Shown in pieces: positions 1-10,400 of a stretch of DNA of 37,538 bases (position 1 is the stretch's first letter; each line of letters starts with the position of its first letter). The notes beneath the pieces were generated by a model, which saw nothing but the letters and a program-made list of their open reading frames with translations, ran no database searches and was not told where the DNA came from. Origin of the DNA: Bacteroidales bacterium (GTDB taxonomy: Bacteria > Bacteroidota > Bacteroidia > Bacteroidales > VadinHA17); the NCBI GenBank assembly GCA_016928075.1, contig JAFGLJ010000065.1, positions 1-37,538 on the forward strand. Direction: 5' to 3'. The translations under genes were made by a program, and so were the position numbers.

Positions 1-606
1 AGCCTCAGCCTCTTTTTCTTTCTCTGGCTCGGATTCCAAATCCCCGCCATCGGTTGAAGCTACCTCTTTAACCTCAGCCTCTTTTTCTTTCTCTGGCTCG
101 GGTTTCAAATCCTCACCTTCGGCGGAGGCTGCTTCAGCTGCAGCCATTTCTGCCCGCTTTTTAGCCAGAGCTTCAGCTCTTTCTTCGTTTATCTTTTTCT
201 CAGCTTCTATACGTTTCTTCTTATCGTCTTCCCGGCTTTTTTCGATTCCTGTGATCTTGGCTTCTATTTTTGCTTCTTTTTCCTTCATCCATATCTGGAA
301 TCTTCGTTCAGCTTCAGCTTCATCAAAAGCACCTTTCTTCACTCCTTCAAGAAGATGTTTCTTCAGTAATACTCCTTTATAAGATAAGATAGCCCTGCAT
401 GTATCTGTAGGTTGTGCGCCTTTTTGCAGCCAGTCCAGTGTTCTATCGAAATCAATTTCTATAGTAGCCGGATCTGTTATGGGATTATAAACCCCGAGTT
501 TTTCAATAAATCGGCCATCCCGTGGCGCTCTGCTATCTGCTACCACAATGTGGTAGAAGGCCTTTCTTTTGCGGCCTTTCCTGGCTAATCTGATTTTTAC
601 TGCCAT
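1..606 (-). CDS. rpsP: 30S ribosomal protein S16, C-terminal end cut by window edge
   Basis: The reverse strand reads [20 protein letters not shown] from the ATG at 606, the classic S16 N-terminus, and continues through [18 protein letters not shown] and YNPIT. S16 binds 16S rRNA during 30S assembly. The frame stays open for 202 codons to base 1, so the true C-terminus lies outside the window. The conserved S16 core takes only about the first 80-90 residues. The rest is a long, highly charged Lys/Glu/Ala extension of the kind seen in Bacteroidota S16 proteins. It ends in an acidic repeat with a 23-residue period ([10 protein letters not shown] units). A well-formed promoter lies directly upstream. 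Confidence 0.95.
   Translation of the reverse strand, partial: MAVKIRLARKGRKRKAFYHIVVADSRAPRDGRFIEKLGVYNPITDPATIEIDFDRTLDWLQKGAQPTDTCRAILSYKGVLLKKHLLEGVKKGAFDEAEAERRFQIWMKEKEAKIEAKITGIEKSREDDKKKRIEAEKKINEERAEALAKKRAEMAAAEAASAEGEDLKPEPEKEKEAEVKEVASTDGGDLESEPEKEKEAEA
3..140 (-). repeat. 69-bp (23-codon) in-frame tandem repeat in the S16 tail
   Basis: Bases 3-71 and 72-140 align with a period of exactly 69 bases. The first 30 bases of each copy are nearly identical and the rest diverges. Each copy encodes an EPEKEKEAE block followed by a variable Gly/Asp/Ser stretch. The array may continue past the left edge. Confidence 0.75.
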
Positions 607-648
607 TTAATACGCGTTAATATTCTTACTTATAAAATTTTGTGGCTG

Positions 649-679
649 CAAAGATATGATTAATTAAGTAATCGGCAAA
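649..679 (-). promoter_or_regulatory. Bacteroidota-type promoter of rpsP
   Basis: On the minus strand TTTG (679-676), a 19-base spacer and TATCTTTG (656-649) match the Bacteroidota consensus TTTG-N19-21-TAnnTTTG. The predicted RNA start lies about 35-40 bases before the rpsP ATG. Confidence 0.8.
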
Positions 680-711
680 CAATATATTTAGTAAAATTTC
701 CTGAACTAAAA

Positions 712-804
712 TGGAATACTGGAATATTGGAATATTGGAATACTGGGATTTAGATTATCACCGTCAACCATCATTCCATTATTCCAATATTCCATCATTC
801 CATA
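712..804. repeat. Inverted array of 8-bp TGGAATAY units
   Basis: Bases 712-743 are four head-to-tail octamers (TGGAATAC, TGGAATAT, TGGAATAT, TGGAATAC). Bases 773-804 hold four octamers of ATTCCAnn, the opposite orientation, with about 29 bases between. The two 32-base arms form a long imperfect hairpin. Related fragments occur at 27397-27412 and 27508-27523. An open frame crosses this array on the plus strand, but it is low-complexity and not credible as a gene. Confidence 0.85.
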
Positions 805-833
805 AAGAAAGAGGCTCCCTTTCAGAGAGCCTC
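804..833 (-). terminator. Rho-independent terminator of the susCD unit
   Basis: On the minus strand GAGGCTC (833-827), a 9-base loop and GAGCCTC (817-811) form a 7-bp stem followed by TTTCTTT. It sits about 40 bases after the SusD stop codon. Confidence 0.8.
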
Positions 834-873
834 AATTCTATTATATCAGATTTAATTATCTGGCTTGCGGTCT

Positions 874-2331
874 TTATTTGGTTACATACCAGGTATTCTG
901 TACCAGTAAATCATTGGCTTCCATTTCCCTGAAAGGAATTGGAAGGATCAGGTTGCCTGCGTCATAAGGAAGACCCTCATCAATATCCAGCTGCCATCTC
1001 TTGAGATCATGCAGCCTGTGACCTTCCCAGCATAGCTCCCAGTATCTTTCCTGGCGTATCTGATCCTGTGTTAACGGACCGGTAAGGGTAGGTGCCAGAG
1101 CCCTGTCCCTGATTTCATTAATATCCTGGAGAGGACTATTTGGGCCAATCTGCGGACCTGTAGACTCAAAATTAGCTTCTGCTCTTATAAGGTACATCTC
1201 GGCAAGCCTTAGAAGCGGAATATTAGCATAGTAATCGCCCCATTTTGACGTATTGATACCACCATTATTCAGGATAGTCCCAACACCATAATAATACATC
1301 TTTGTTATATTGGCGATTGTATAGCTGTCATCCATCTCGGCTTCACCCTGGTACATTCCCCTCAGGTCGGCCGGGTCAAAGGTAGCCAGGAATCCAGGCT
1401 GAATATCATAATCACCCCTGCCCATACCGTTAAGTGAAGCATACATCACTGTAAGCCATTCGGTAGTGCTTGCCACATTATTCTGAAGGGCAAAAATGTC
1501 TTCGCTGGTGGCTGATGTATTATTGAATGCTTTCAGAGGAGTCTGAACCAGTGAGTAGTAACCTGATTCTATAACCCTGTTAGCCTCAGTTGCTGCATTT
1601 GTAAAATTGCTCATCTGCAGGTAAACCCTGGCAAGGGCAGCGCTGGCAGCATAAGTAGTGGCATACACATCATTTGTTTCGGGTAATTTATTCTTTGCAT
1701 CTGTTAGGTCACCCAGGGCCTGAGTATAACATTCTTCCACCGTATTCCTGACGACATTAACGGCATCGCTGATGTCCTTGGTGGGAGAGGTAACAATCGG
1801 AACACCCAGCTGGTCGTTTGTCTGGCCCGGCTCATATGGCAGTCCAAAGAGCCTTGTCATCTCGAAAAGAACCCAGCCCCTGAGGAATTTAGCTTCACCT
1901 TCTACCCTCTCTGCATCATCGGGATCAAGTATTGCCAGTGTTTCAGGATCAAGAAGGATATTACAAATGTTAATCAGGTCATAAGCAGCTATCCATGTAT
2001 CTTCAATGTAAGAATTGGTAACAGCTATTTCCTTGTTTATTATTTCACGGGGCTGTTCATATGTCCCGAGAAATCTCATATCGTCGGTAGCTGCAAGTAA
2101 TTCGCTGTACTCATTAAATGTGCTGCCGAAAATATCTGCATCACGTGCCTGCATGTATGCTCCCACAAGCGTTGCCTGGACATTCTCAGGTGTGGTAAGA
2201 GCAGTACTTGCATCAATTGATTGCTTGGGTTTCAGATCAAGCTTTTCATCGCATGATGAAACGAAGATAATCACCGGTATTATAAGCAACCATAATACTC
2301 TGTTTAATATTTTATTTTTCATGATATTCAT
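874..2331 (-). CDS. SusD/RagB-family outer-membrane nutrient-binding lipoprotein
   Basis: SusD-like lipoproteins sit on the cell surface as the lid of a SusC transporter and bind the substrate. The N-terminus has a lysine-rich start, a hydrophobic run and the lipobox VSSC (Cys27 from this start). Beyond it are the helical TPR-like SusD fold and a typical C-terminal segment (RQERYWELCWEGHRLHDLKR, near residue 430). At 485 residues the length fits the family. The alternative ATG at 2322 (MKNKIL) gives a cleaner lipoprotein signal and may be the real start. The gene begins 12 bases after the SusC stop, so the two are almost certainly co-transcribed. No glycoside hydrolase, sulfatase or lyase gene accompanies the pair, so the substrate cannot be inferred. 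Confidence 0.93.
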   Translation of the reverse strand: MNIMKNKILNRVLWLLIIPVIIFVSSCDEKLDLKPKQSIDASTALTTPENVQATLVGAYMQARDADIFGSTFNEYSELLAATDDMRFLGTYEQPREIINKEIAVTNSYIEDTWIAAYDLINICNILLDPETLAILDPDDAERVEGEAKFLRGWVLFEMTRLFGLPYEPGQTNDQLGVPIVTSPTKDISDAVNVVRNTVEECYTQALGDLTDAKNKLPETNDVYATTYAASAALARVYLQMSNFTNAATEANRVIESGYYSLVQTPLKAFNNTSATSEDIFALQNNVASTTEWLTVMYASLNGMGRGDYDIQPGFLATFDPADLRGMYQGEAEMDDSYTIANITKMYYYGVGTILNNGGINTSKWGDYYANIPLLRLAEMYLIRAEANFESTGPQIGPNSPLQDINEIRDRALAPTLTGPLTQDQIRQERYWELCWEGHRLHDLKRWQLDIDEGLPYDAGNLILPIPFREMEANDLLVQNTWYVTK

Positions 2332-2343
2332 AGTTAACTATTT

Positions 2344-5300
2344 TTAGAAAGTAAGGTTTATACCGATAGTATATGTTCTTGACTGCGGTACAGTATAGAA
2401 ATCATAACCCTGGATAATATTCTGGGTTTGAGTTGACCTGTTGGTTCCAACCCAGTTTACTTCAGGATCCCAGCCTTCATATTTGGTGAAAGTATAAAGG
2501 TTAGTTACACCGATAAATATTCTTGCACTATTCATCTTTATGCGGCTGAGAATATTTGCGGGCAGGTTGTAACCAAGGTTAATATTTCTAATCCTCAGGT
2601 ATGAACCATCAGTCAGGTAACGGTCTGAGTCACGTGAACCGTTATTATACCCGAGGCGTGCCTGTGGTACATCCGTTATATCACCGGGCTGCTGCCACCT
2701 GTCCATCTGGTCAACCGTCTGGTTATCAAACCAGGCTGCATTAGCAGACTGGTATATTCCACCACCATTATAGATCTTATTTCCATATACGAAGCTAAGA
2801 AGAATATCAAGATCAAAGCCTTTATATTCAAAACGGTTAGAAAGTCCTCCTGTAAAGTCCGGGTTTGGAGAACCCACAACCATCGGGTTGGCAAGGTTGT
2901 AATTATTGGTTGTTTCATCACTTCCCTCTTCAACATAATAGAGGGCATCCCCGTTGTCAGGATCAACACCTGCATATTTACGCAGCTTCCACACACCTAT
3001 AGGTTGTCCTTCCATTACATAGTTAAGGCCGTTGGGTGTTATCTCAGGGCCGTCAACATCCAGTACCGTATTCTTATTGAAAGCTATATTGAAATCTGTT
3101 GTCCATTTGAATGATCCTACAAGGTTATTGGAATGGAATGCAAATTCAACACCCTTGTTCTCAAGTTCCCCGACATTACTCCATACTCCGGTAAAACCTG
3201 ATGTTGAAGGCAGGGTACGGTACAGGAGAAGATCTGTTGTCTGCTTATTATAATAATCGACTTCACCGGTTATCCTGTTATTAAAGAAACCAAAATCGAT
3301 ACCGATATTAAGCTGCGCTGTAGTTTCCCAGCCCAGTTCCTTACTTGCCAGCTGTGTTGGCTGCAGTCCATTACGACCCGCATAATTAACACCTTCATAT
3401 AATGCAAGGTGAGCATAATCAGGAATACCGGAGTTTCCGGTAAATCCATAACTGGCCCTGAGCTTGAAGTAGCTGAGAACATTTTCGATAGCATTCATGA
3501 AATTCTCTTCCGAAACAATCCATCCGAGTGATCCTGCGGGGAAGAAACCGTACCTGTTCTCAACACCAAACCTTGATGATCCGTCTACACGGCCACTCAA
3601 GGTAATAAGGTACCTGTTATTTAATTGGTAGTTTGCCCTTCCGAAGTATGAAAGGTATGTTGTCCCTTCTTCCCAGCTGCTGAAAGTAGTAGCTTCAGCT
3701 GCACTTGCTATGTTCTGAAAGTCGTCGGTCGGGAATCCTTTACCTTCAATATTTGACCCTGTTGTCATGGATTCCTGGTATGACATACCTCCTACGATGT
3801 TAAGATCATGAACATTGCGAACCATTACATAGGTCAGATAGTTATCCCAGTTATAATTCACCACTCTTACTGACCTGTTCTGTGCTTCACCTGCAGGTCC
3901 GGCACCTATTGTCTCACGCCCCCAGAAGTTCTTTTCCCTGAGGTCAATAATATCAGTACCGAAATCTGATCTGAAGGTAAGTCCTCTTACGATCTCATAA
4001 GTACCATATACATTACCAAGTGTTCTGAATGATATCTGGCTATTATAAGAATCACGCAATGAAATCAGTCCATTATAATAAATGGTATTCTTGTTAAGTT
4101 CACCCGTTTCAGGATCATAAACAGGAGTAACCGGTGCCTGTGCAACAAGCTGGAGAGGAGTAGCAAATGCATTATCATTTTCCACCCTGTCCATTTCAGT
4201 TCTCATGAGACTTAAATTCATACCGTAGGAAAATTTATCTCCTGCCTTCTGATCAAGGCTCAGCCTGCCATTGAATTTGTTCATGGCATTATTCCTGAGT
4301 ATACCGACTGTATTATCATAACTCATGCCTGCATAAAAGCTGCCGGTTTCAGAACCACCGCTCGCGCTGAGGTTGACCCTGTTGACAGAACCTTTCTGGA
4401 AAGCTTCACTTTGCCAGTCGGTGTCCCAGCCCTGATCCCACTGATCGCCAACATACAATTCCCAGATATCTTCCTTGGGCAGCCAGTCCCAAACAAGTCC
4501 ATTTACCGATACATTATCCATTGCTTCATTGAACAACTCGAGGTACTGATCGGCATTCAGCCATTCACGAAGGTGACTTGGTTCGCTTATACCGGTGGTA
4601 TAGGTAACATTGAACCTTGTTGCCCCGGCCTGTCCGCTTTTTGTTGTAACAACCACAACACCGTTGGATGCCCTTGATCCGTAAATTGCAGCAGCAGATG
4701 CGTCCTTTAGTATCTGTATAGACTCAACATCGGCCATGTTTATATCAGCCAGGGGGCTTGTTGGCTGGTTACCGGTGTTACTGAGGTTAACCGATGTTAC
4801 AGGTACACCGTCAATAACATATAATGGCTGGTTATTGGCAGAAATGGATGATGAACCCCTGATCCTCATCTTCACAACCTCACCCAGTTTACCACTGGCC
4901 TGCTCTATAAAAACGCCGGCTGTCTTACCCTGAATAGCGGATTCAAAGCTAACGGTGGGCACTTCAGCCAGACCTTCTGTCTCAACTTTGGTAATAGACC
5001 CGCTAAGTTCTCGCTTGATGGCTGAACCATAACCGGTGACAATTATTTCATCAAGGCCGATATTGTCAATTTCCATAACAACATCATAGACATTTTCTGA
5101 ACCAACTGTTATCTCCTGGGTCTTCATACCAACAAAACGGTATATCAGAACATCCCCAACGTTAACAGTAATTGAATAATTACCGTCAAGATCAGATGTC
5201 ACACCCGTTGTTGTTCCCTTGATATTCACTGTTGCACCTATAATGGTACTACCATCTTCAGCAGCAGTGACAGTTCCTGTTACTGTCTTCTCCTGTGCAA

Positions 5301-5355
5301 AAGCAATAAGCCCCACACTACAGAAGAAAAACAGAAATAATACTAATTTTCTCAT
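2344..5355 (-). CDS. SusC/RagA-family TonB-linked outer-membrane transporter
   Basis: A 1003-residue TonB-dependent transporter of the SusC class. A signal peptide (MRKLVLFLFFFCSVGLIAFA) precedes a carboxypeptidase-D regulatory-like domain at about residues 22-105 (VTGTVTAAEDGSTIIGATV). The TonB-box-like DEIIVTGYG follows near residue 102, then the plug at about 115-235 with the family-typical NQPLYVIDGVPV and ASAAAIYGSRASNGVVVVTT. The remainder is the beta-barrel, ending in a strand with terminal Phe. It imports ligand bound by the SusD partner, powered by TonB-ExbBD. The lone SusCD pair lies downstream of a secreted C10 peptidase on the same strand, across a 217-base gap with its own -7 box. 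A proteinaceous ligand is therefore possible but unproven. Confidence 0.95.
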   Translation of the reverse strand: MRKLVLFLFFFCSVGLIAFAQEKTVTGTVTAAEDGSTIIGATVNIKGTTTGVTSDLDGNYSITVNVGDVLIYRFVGMKTQEITVGSENVYDVVMEIDNIGLDEIIVTGYGSAIKRELSGSITKVETEGLAEVPTVSFESAIQGKTAGVFIEQASGKLGEVVKMRIRGSSSISANNQPLYVIDGVPVTSVNLSNTGNQPTSPLADINMADVESIQILKDASAAAIYGSRASNGVVVVTTKSGQAGATRFNVTYTTGISEPSHLREWLNADQYLELFNEAMDNVSVNGLVWDWLPKEDIWELYVGDQWDQGWDTDWQSEAFQKGSVNRVNLSASGGSETGSFYAGMSYDNTVGILRNNAMNKFNGRLSLDQKAGDKFSYGMNLSLMRTEMDRVENDNAFATPLQLVAQAPVTPVYDPETGELNKNTIYYNGLISLRDSYNSQISFRTLGNVYGTYEIVRGLTFRSDFGTDIIDLREKNFWGRETIGAGPAGEAQNRSVRVVNYNWDNYLTYVMVRNVHDLNIVGGMSYQESMTTGSNIEGKGFPTDDFQNIASAAEATTFSSWEEGTTYLSYFGRANYQLNNRYLITLSGRVDGSSRFGVENRYGFFPAGSLGWIVSEENFMNAIENVLSYFKLRASYGFTGNSGIPDYAHLALYEGVNYAGRNGLQPTQLASKELGWETTAQLNIGIDFGFFNNRITGEVDYYNKQTTDLLLYRTLPSTSGFTGVWSNVGELENKGVEFAFHSNNLVGSFKWTTDFNIAFNKNTVLDVDGPEITPNGLNYVMEGQPIGVWKLRKYAGVDPDNGDALYYVEEGSDETTNNYNLANPMVVGSPNPDFTGGLSNRFEYKGFDLDILLSFVYGNKIYNGGGIYQSANAAWFDNQTVDQMDRWQQPGDITDVPQARLGYNNGSRDSDRYLTDGSYLRIRNINLGYNLPANILSRIKMNSARIFIGVTNLYTFTKYEGWDPEVNWVGTNRSTQTQNIIQGYDFYTVPQSRTYTIGINLTF

Positions 5356-5427
5356 ATTGGAATATTTAGTTTAGGTAAGTAAATAATAAATTAATGTTAG
5401 TTATAAACATTAATTAATAAAAGACGC

Positions 5428-5435
5428 CAAAGTTA
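5428..5435 (-). promoter_or_regulatory. Probable -7 box of the susCD operon
   Basis: The minus strand reads TAACTTTG, a full match to TAnnTTTG, 73 bases before the SusC ATG. The -33 element is poor (CTTT with a 21-base spacer). The rest of the 217-base gap between SusC and the C10 peptidase is AT-rich. It holds only a weak 6-bp dyad near 5515-5530 without a T-run. Confidence 0.55.
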
Positions 5436-5572
5436 AAAAAAAATTGCATATCTGATAAAGAATTGAAATAATATGGAACAAAAAGATCCATTGAAAATTT
5501 CAGTCAATAATCAGCTCCTTATTATAAGGACCGTTAATTAATGAAAATCCCTGCATGAAGTAATGTTAAGTA

Positions 5573-7270
5573 TTACAGGATAAGCACCTTTTGCCTTGTA
5601 GCAGAACCATCGGAATACCTGATCTCAACAATATACAATCCCTGTGAGAATCCATCTGTATCAATCCTGATGTGCCCCGTTGGATTTCTTATTTCACGTA
5701 CCATCAAACCTGACTGAGAATAAATGCGCAGGTGCTCTGCTGGTTGTGGGTAAGAAATATCAATATTGATTATCCCTTTAGCCGGGTTCGGATATATGTT
5801 TATTTTGTCAGGCCTGTAATCATACATTATCAATGTTGCTGAGCCTGTGTAAAGGGTGACCTCTAAAACGACATCAGCCTCAATAGTATTATCATATTTA
5901 TCGGTTACAATAAATCTTACAGTATCTTTTCCGATGTCATCCTCGGTAAATACTCTACCTGTTTTAACACTGTCATTTTCGAGATAATACTCATTGATCC
6001 ATTCATTATCTTGATATACCGAGTCACTTATCATTATTATTTCATAATCATTGTCATAAGCTTCATCAACCACTTCCGGTAAACCAATTGCAGTACCGGC
6101 AGGAGCACCGACCGGCACCAGTGTATCATTCAGAATAACATCGGTCGGATAATAGTAAGGCTGAATCTTGAAAACAGCCAGGTGATTCTCTGAATAGTCA
6201 TGATTACCCGGTGTAAGATCATCAATAAGGTAATAACCATTTAGATTGCCTCCCCATCCCCAGTTTAAATGAAAATAATTAATTCCTTTTGATCCTGTTC
6301 CGTTGACACCATCAATATTAAAGGCATGACCTGATTCCCCGTCATCCGCATTACCGCTGTAAATAATGGGGCGGCCCAATATTAAATCATTAATAATATT
6401 CTCTACCCATACATCTTCATCAGTATATGCCCTGGACGTGGCTATAGCCCTTTTTGTCATCTTGAAGTATCTCCCCATGGCTGACCGTGCATCTGAAGTC
6501 CTGGCAGAAGATCCATCCGGACCAAAATTCATATTAACTGCCACAGCGCAATGGAAAAGCAGGAGTGAGTTATAATCATCAGGTTCATCCAGTGACATTG
6601 AATCCCATATATAATGAGTCTCATTGAATTTTGCTTCAATAATCCCATAATCCTCCCGGTAAATCTTATTGGTACTTGTTCCTGTATCAGGAACCTGATA
6701 TACACTAAGTGCCTGTGCCATAGCAACAGCCACGCAGCCTACATATGTATGGCCACCTGGCCCGAGGCTGTCTTCAGGGCAAAACCTGTTCCACCCAGCA
6801 CCCTGGTTCCATTTAGTCTTTATAAGCGGTTCAACCACTACCCTGTTTTCTTCCATACCTTTATCATCTGCAGCATCTATTTTCCATCCCTGGTGAACAG
6901 TCATGCTTTTCTCTTCACGTATCTTTTTTATCTGCTGTGAATATGAAAATATCCAGTCGTAAGAGGTAATATTCTCCTTTTTATCAGGCATTGCAAAAAA
7001 TCCCTCGTAATCGAAACCCAGTACAGGTATCGTCCTTTTGTCGCCTGAGATAAGTATCCAGCCTCCTTCTTTAATATTTATAACAAAAATGTCTGGTTCA
7101 TTGGCATAAAAGAGTGTATCCATGCTTATTATTTCTCTTGCACCTCCAGGGAAATAATTATTAATATGAGCCCGGGCCACTCTGTAAATAATGTCCTCTT
7201 CGGGTAGCTGTGCAACAGCATTAACAAACATGCACAGGGCGTATATCAGTATTAAAATTTTGGCTTTCAA
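5573..7270 (-). CDS. Secreted C10 (streptopain-like) cysteine peptidase with T9SS sorting domain
   Basis: This 565-residue protein starts with a signal peptide (cleavage near VNAVAQ) and a Spi-like propeptide with the GGWILISGDKRT segment. The C10 catalytic domain has the nucleophile Cys179 in YVGCVAVAMAQ and the catalytic His315 in GESGHAFNIDG, then FHLNWGWGG. A linker with a strand-rich region follows. The last ~75 residues are a type A T9SS sorting signal (INIYPNPAKGIINI through GLYIVEI). The protein should be exported by Sec, cross the outer membrane by the type IX system and be attached or released. It likely degrades extracellular protein. Both catalytic residues are present, so it should be active. 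Confidence 0.92.
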   Translation of the reverse strand: MKAKILILIYALCMFVNAVAQLPEEDIIYRVARAHINNYFPGGAREIISMDTLFYANEPDIFVINIKEGGWILISGDKRTIPVLGFDYEGFFAMPDKKENITSYDWIFSYSQQIKKIREEKSMTVHQGWKIDAADDKGMEENRVVVEPLIKTKWNQGAGWNRFCPEDSLGPGGHTYVGCVAVAMAQALSVYQVPDTGTSTNKIYREDYGIIEAKFNETHYIWDSMSLDEPDDYNSLLLFHCAVAVNMNFGPDGSSARTSDARSAMGRYFKMTKRAIATSRAYTDEDVWVENIINDLILGRPIIYSGNADDGESGHAFNIDGVNGTGSKGINYFHLNWGWGGNLNGYYLIDDLTPGNHDYSENHLAVFKIQPYYYPTDVILNDTLVPVGAPAGTAIGLPEVVDEAYDNDYEIIMISDSVYQDNEWINEYYLENDSVKTGRVFTEDDIGKDTVRFIVTDKYDNTIEADVVLEVTLYTGSATLIMYDYRPDKINIYPNPAKGIINIDISYPQPAEHLRIYSQSGLMVREIRNPTGHIRIDTDGFSQGLYIVEIRYSDGSATRQKVLIL

Positions 7271-7399
7271 TCGGGTATAATAAAGTATAATATTATTAAG
7301 TTAAGGCAATTAATATTTATACAAAACAACCTTGCTAACATAATTAAAATTTGTTAATTAATCATTATTGATTAGCTCGCCCGGAAAGAGATTTTTGGT

Positions 7400-7407
7400 T
7401 ATTTTTG
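7400..7407 (+). promoter_or_regulatory. Possible -7 box of dnaE
   Basis: TATTTTTG matches TAnnTTTG and lies 54 bases before the dnaE ATG. No TTG stands at the expected -33 distance (the nearest gives a 29-base spacer), so this is a half-match only. Confidence 0.4.
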
Positions 7408-7461
7408 TAAATCCGATCCCATCCGGGTAATTATTAATTTTAAAATCTTAACGGCCTCATC

Positions 7462-10400
7462 ATGAGTAACTTTGTGCATTTACACCTTCATACTCAATAT
7501 TCAATACTCGATGGTGCAACAAAAATCAGTGAGCTCATGGAAGTTGCTTCTGACCTGGATATGCCTGCGGTAGCTATAACTGATCATGGCAATATGTTTG
7601 GTGTAATGGAGTTTCATAGTTTGGCCAGGGCTAAAGGTATAAAACCCATCATAGGTGTTGAGGCGTATGTGGCAAGGAGATCAATGTCAGAAATTACCAA
7701 TAAAGACGACCGTTCAGGTGACCACCTTATCCTGCTGGCAAAAAATTATGCCGGGTACAGGAACCTTGTGAAACTGGTGTCACTGTCATGGACCGAAGGC
7801 TTTTATTATAAACCGAGGATGGACAAGGAACTGCTAAAGGAACATAATGAGGGACTTATTGCCACATCTGCATGTATTGCCGGAGAGATACCAACGGCAA
7901 TACTTAATAATGACATGGATACTGCCTTAGAGGTTATCAAGGAGTACAGGGATATTTTTGGTGATAACTTTTATCTTGAAATACAGAGGCATAAAACAGA
8001 TGACCCGGTTTATGATAATGATACCCTTGCAAGGCAGAATATTGTCATTGAGGCATATAAAAAATTATCGAAGAAAACAGGAATAAAAATTATTGCCACC
8101 AATGATGTCCATTTTCTGAAGGCAGAAGATGCAGAGGCTCATGACAGGCTTATATGCCTGAATACCGGGAAAGAACTTGATGATCCTGACAGGCTGAGGT
8201 ATACCAAGCAGGAATATTTCAAAACAGAGGAAGAGATGAAGGAGCTTTTCCCTGATTGTCCCGAAGCCGTAAGCAATACCCTTGAAATAGCAAATAAGGT
8301 TGAGAATTATGAGCTCGATCATGAACCTATTATGCCGGAGTTTCCCATACCTGATGAATTTGAAAGCAAGGATGACTATCTCAGGCATCTCACTTACAAG
8401 GGAGCCAGGGAAAGATGGGGAGAAATTAATAAAGAACTGGAGGAAAGACTGGATTTCGAGCTTGACACAATAAAAAAGATGGGGTACCCCGGTTATTTTC
8501 TTATTGTACAGGATTTCCTCAGGGCAGCAAGGGAAATGGGTGTTTCAGTAGGCCCGGGAAGGGGATCGGCAGCAGGCTCAGCAGTAGCTTATGCACTGAG
8601 AATAACAGATATTGATCCTATTAAGTATAAACTGCTGTTTGAGCGCTTCCTTAACCCCGACCGTATATCTATGCCGGATATAGATATTGATTTTGACGAG
8701 GATGGAAGAGACCAGGTTCTTAAATATGTTGTTGATAAATACGGGCACGACAGGGTGGCTCATATTATCACTTTTGGTACCATGGCAGCCAAGATGGCCA
8801 TACGTGATGTTGCAAGGGTTCAGAAGCTACAGCTTTCAGATGCCGACAGGCTTGCCAGGCTAATTCCCGAAAGACCAGGCATCACTTTCCATGTAGCTTA
8901 TGAAGAGGTGCCTGAGTTGGCAAAAGAAAAAAATTCAGGTGATGAACTTATTGCACGCACATTGCAATATGCCGAAGCTCTTGAAGGATCGGTACGGCAG
9001 ACAGGTATTCATGCATGCGGTATAATAATCGGCCGTGATCCCCTGAATGAATATATACCTCTCAGTATTGCGAAGGATACTGATCTTTATGTTACCCAGT
9101 TTGATGGTAATTATGTTGAATCGGTAGGCCTTCTTAAGATGGATTTCCTGGGTCTTAAAACACTTTCAATAATCAGGGATGCCATCGCAAATATCAAAAC
9201 ATCTAAAGGAATAGACCTGGATATTTCAAGTGTCCCTCTTGACGATACCAAGACATTTGAACTGTATGCCAATGGTGAAACCACTGCCCTGTTCCAGTTT
9301 GAATCTGAAGGAATGAAGAAGCACCTCCGGGAGCTTAAGCCAAACCGCTTTGAAGACCTCATTGCAATGAATGCCCTCTATCGGCCCGGCCCCATGGAAT
9401 ACATACCCAAATACATCAAACGAAAGCATGGCCTGGAAAAGATTGAGTACCTCCTGCCAGAGATGGAAGAACACCTTAAGGATACATATGGCATTACCGT
9501 ATACCAGGAACAGGTAATGTTACTGTCGCAGGAGCTAGCAGGTTTTTCAAAGGGAGAGGCCGACTCGCTGAGAAAAGCCATGGGGAAAAAGAAGAAAGAA
9601 CTTATGGATCCCCTGAAAATTAAATTCTTTGAAGGATGCCGGGCCAGGGGATACAAAGAAAAAATTATTGAGAGAATATGGAGCGACTGGGAAGCTTTCG
9701 CACAATATGCCTTCAATAAATCACATTCTACATGTTATGCCTATGTATCGTACCAGACAGCATATCTTAAGGCTCATTACCCGGCTGAATTCATGGCCGC
9801 CGTGCTCAGCCGCAACATCAGCGATATTAAGAAGCTGACCATCTTTATGGATGAAGCGAGAAGAATGGGCATTGAGGTGCTGGGTCCGGATGTGAATGAG
9901 AGTAATGTGAATTTTACAGTAAACAAGGATGGTAATATAAGGTTCGGCCTCAGTGCCATTAAAGGTGTTGGATCGAGTGCGGTGATGGGACTTATTGAAG
10001 AAAGGAAAAAAAACGGCCTGTTCTCCTCAATATTTGATTTTGTGGAAAGGATTAATCTGAATGCCCTGAACAAGAAAAGCCTGGAAGCAATGGCACTTGC
10101 CGGTGCATTTGATTGCTTCAGGGAACTGAACAGAGCACAATTCTTTGCAGAAGATAATAAAGGACAGGTTTTTATAGAAAGCCTTTTAAGATACGGCAAT
10201 ATGCTGAAAACAGAGTCAGGCACTGCGCAGCAATCCCTTTTTGGTGATGAAGACGGTTTTGAAGTAGTTAAACCTGTTCCCCCTGATACACATGAATGGC
10301 CTAAACTGGAAAAGCTGAACAGGGAAAAGGAAGTGGTCGGAATTTTCCTGTCGGCTCATCCACTGGATGATTATAAATTTGAAATGAAAACATTCTGTAA

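Noticed and set aside
711..932. 73-residue plus-strand open frame over the octamer arrays
   Set aside because: Its sequence is dictated by the repeats and it crosses the susD terminator and 3' end; no family resemblance.
5500..5540. Terminator of the C10 peptidase gene
   Set aside because: The dyad at about 5515-5530 has only six AT-rich pairs and no T-run.
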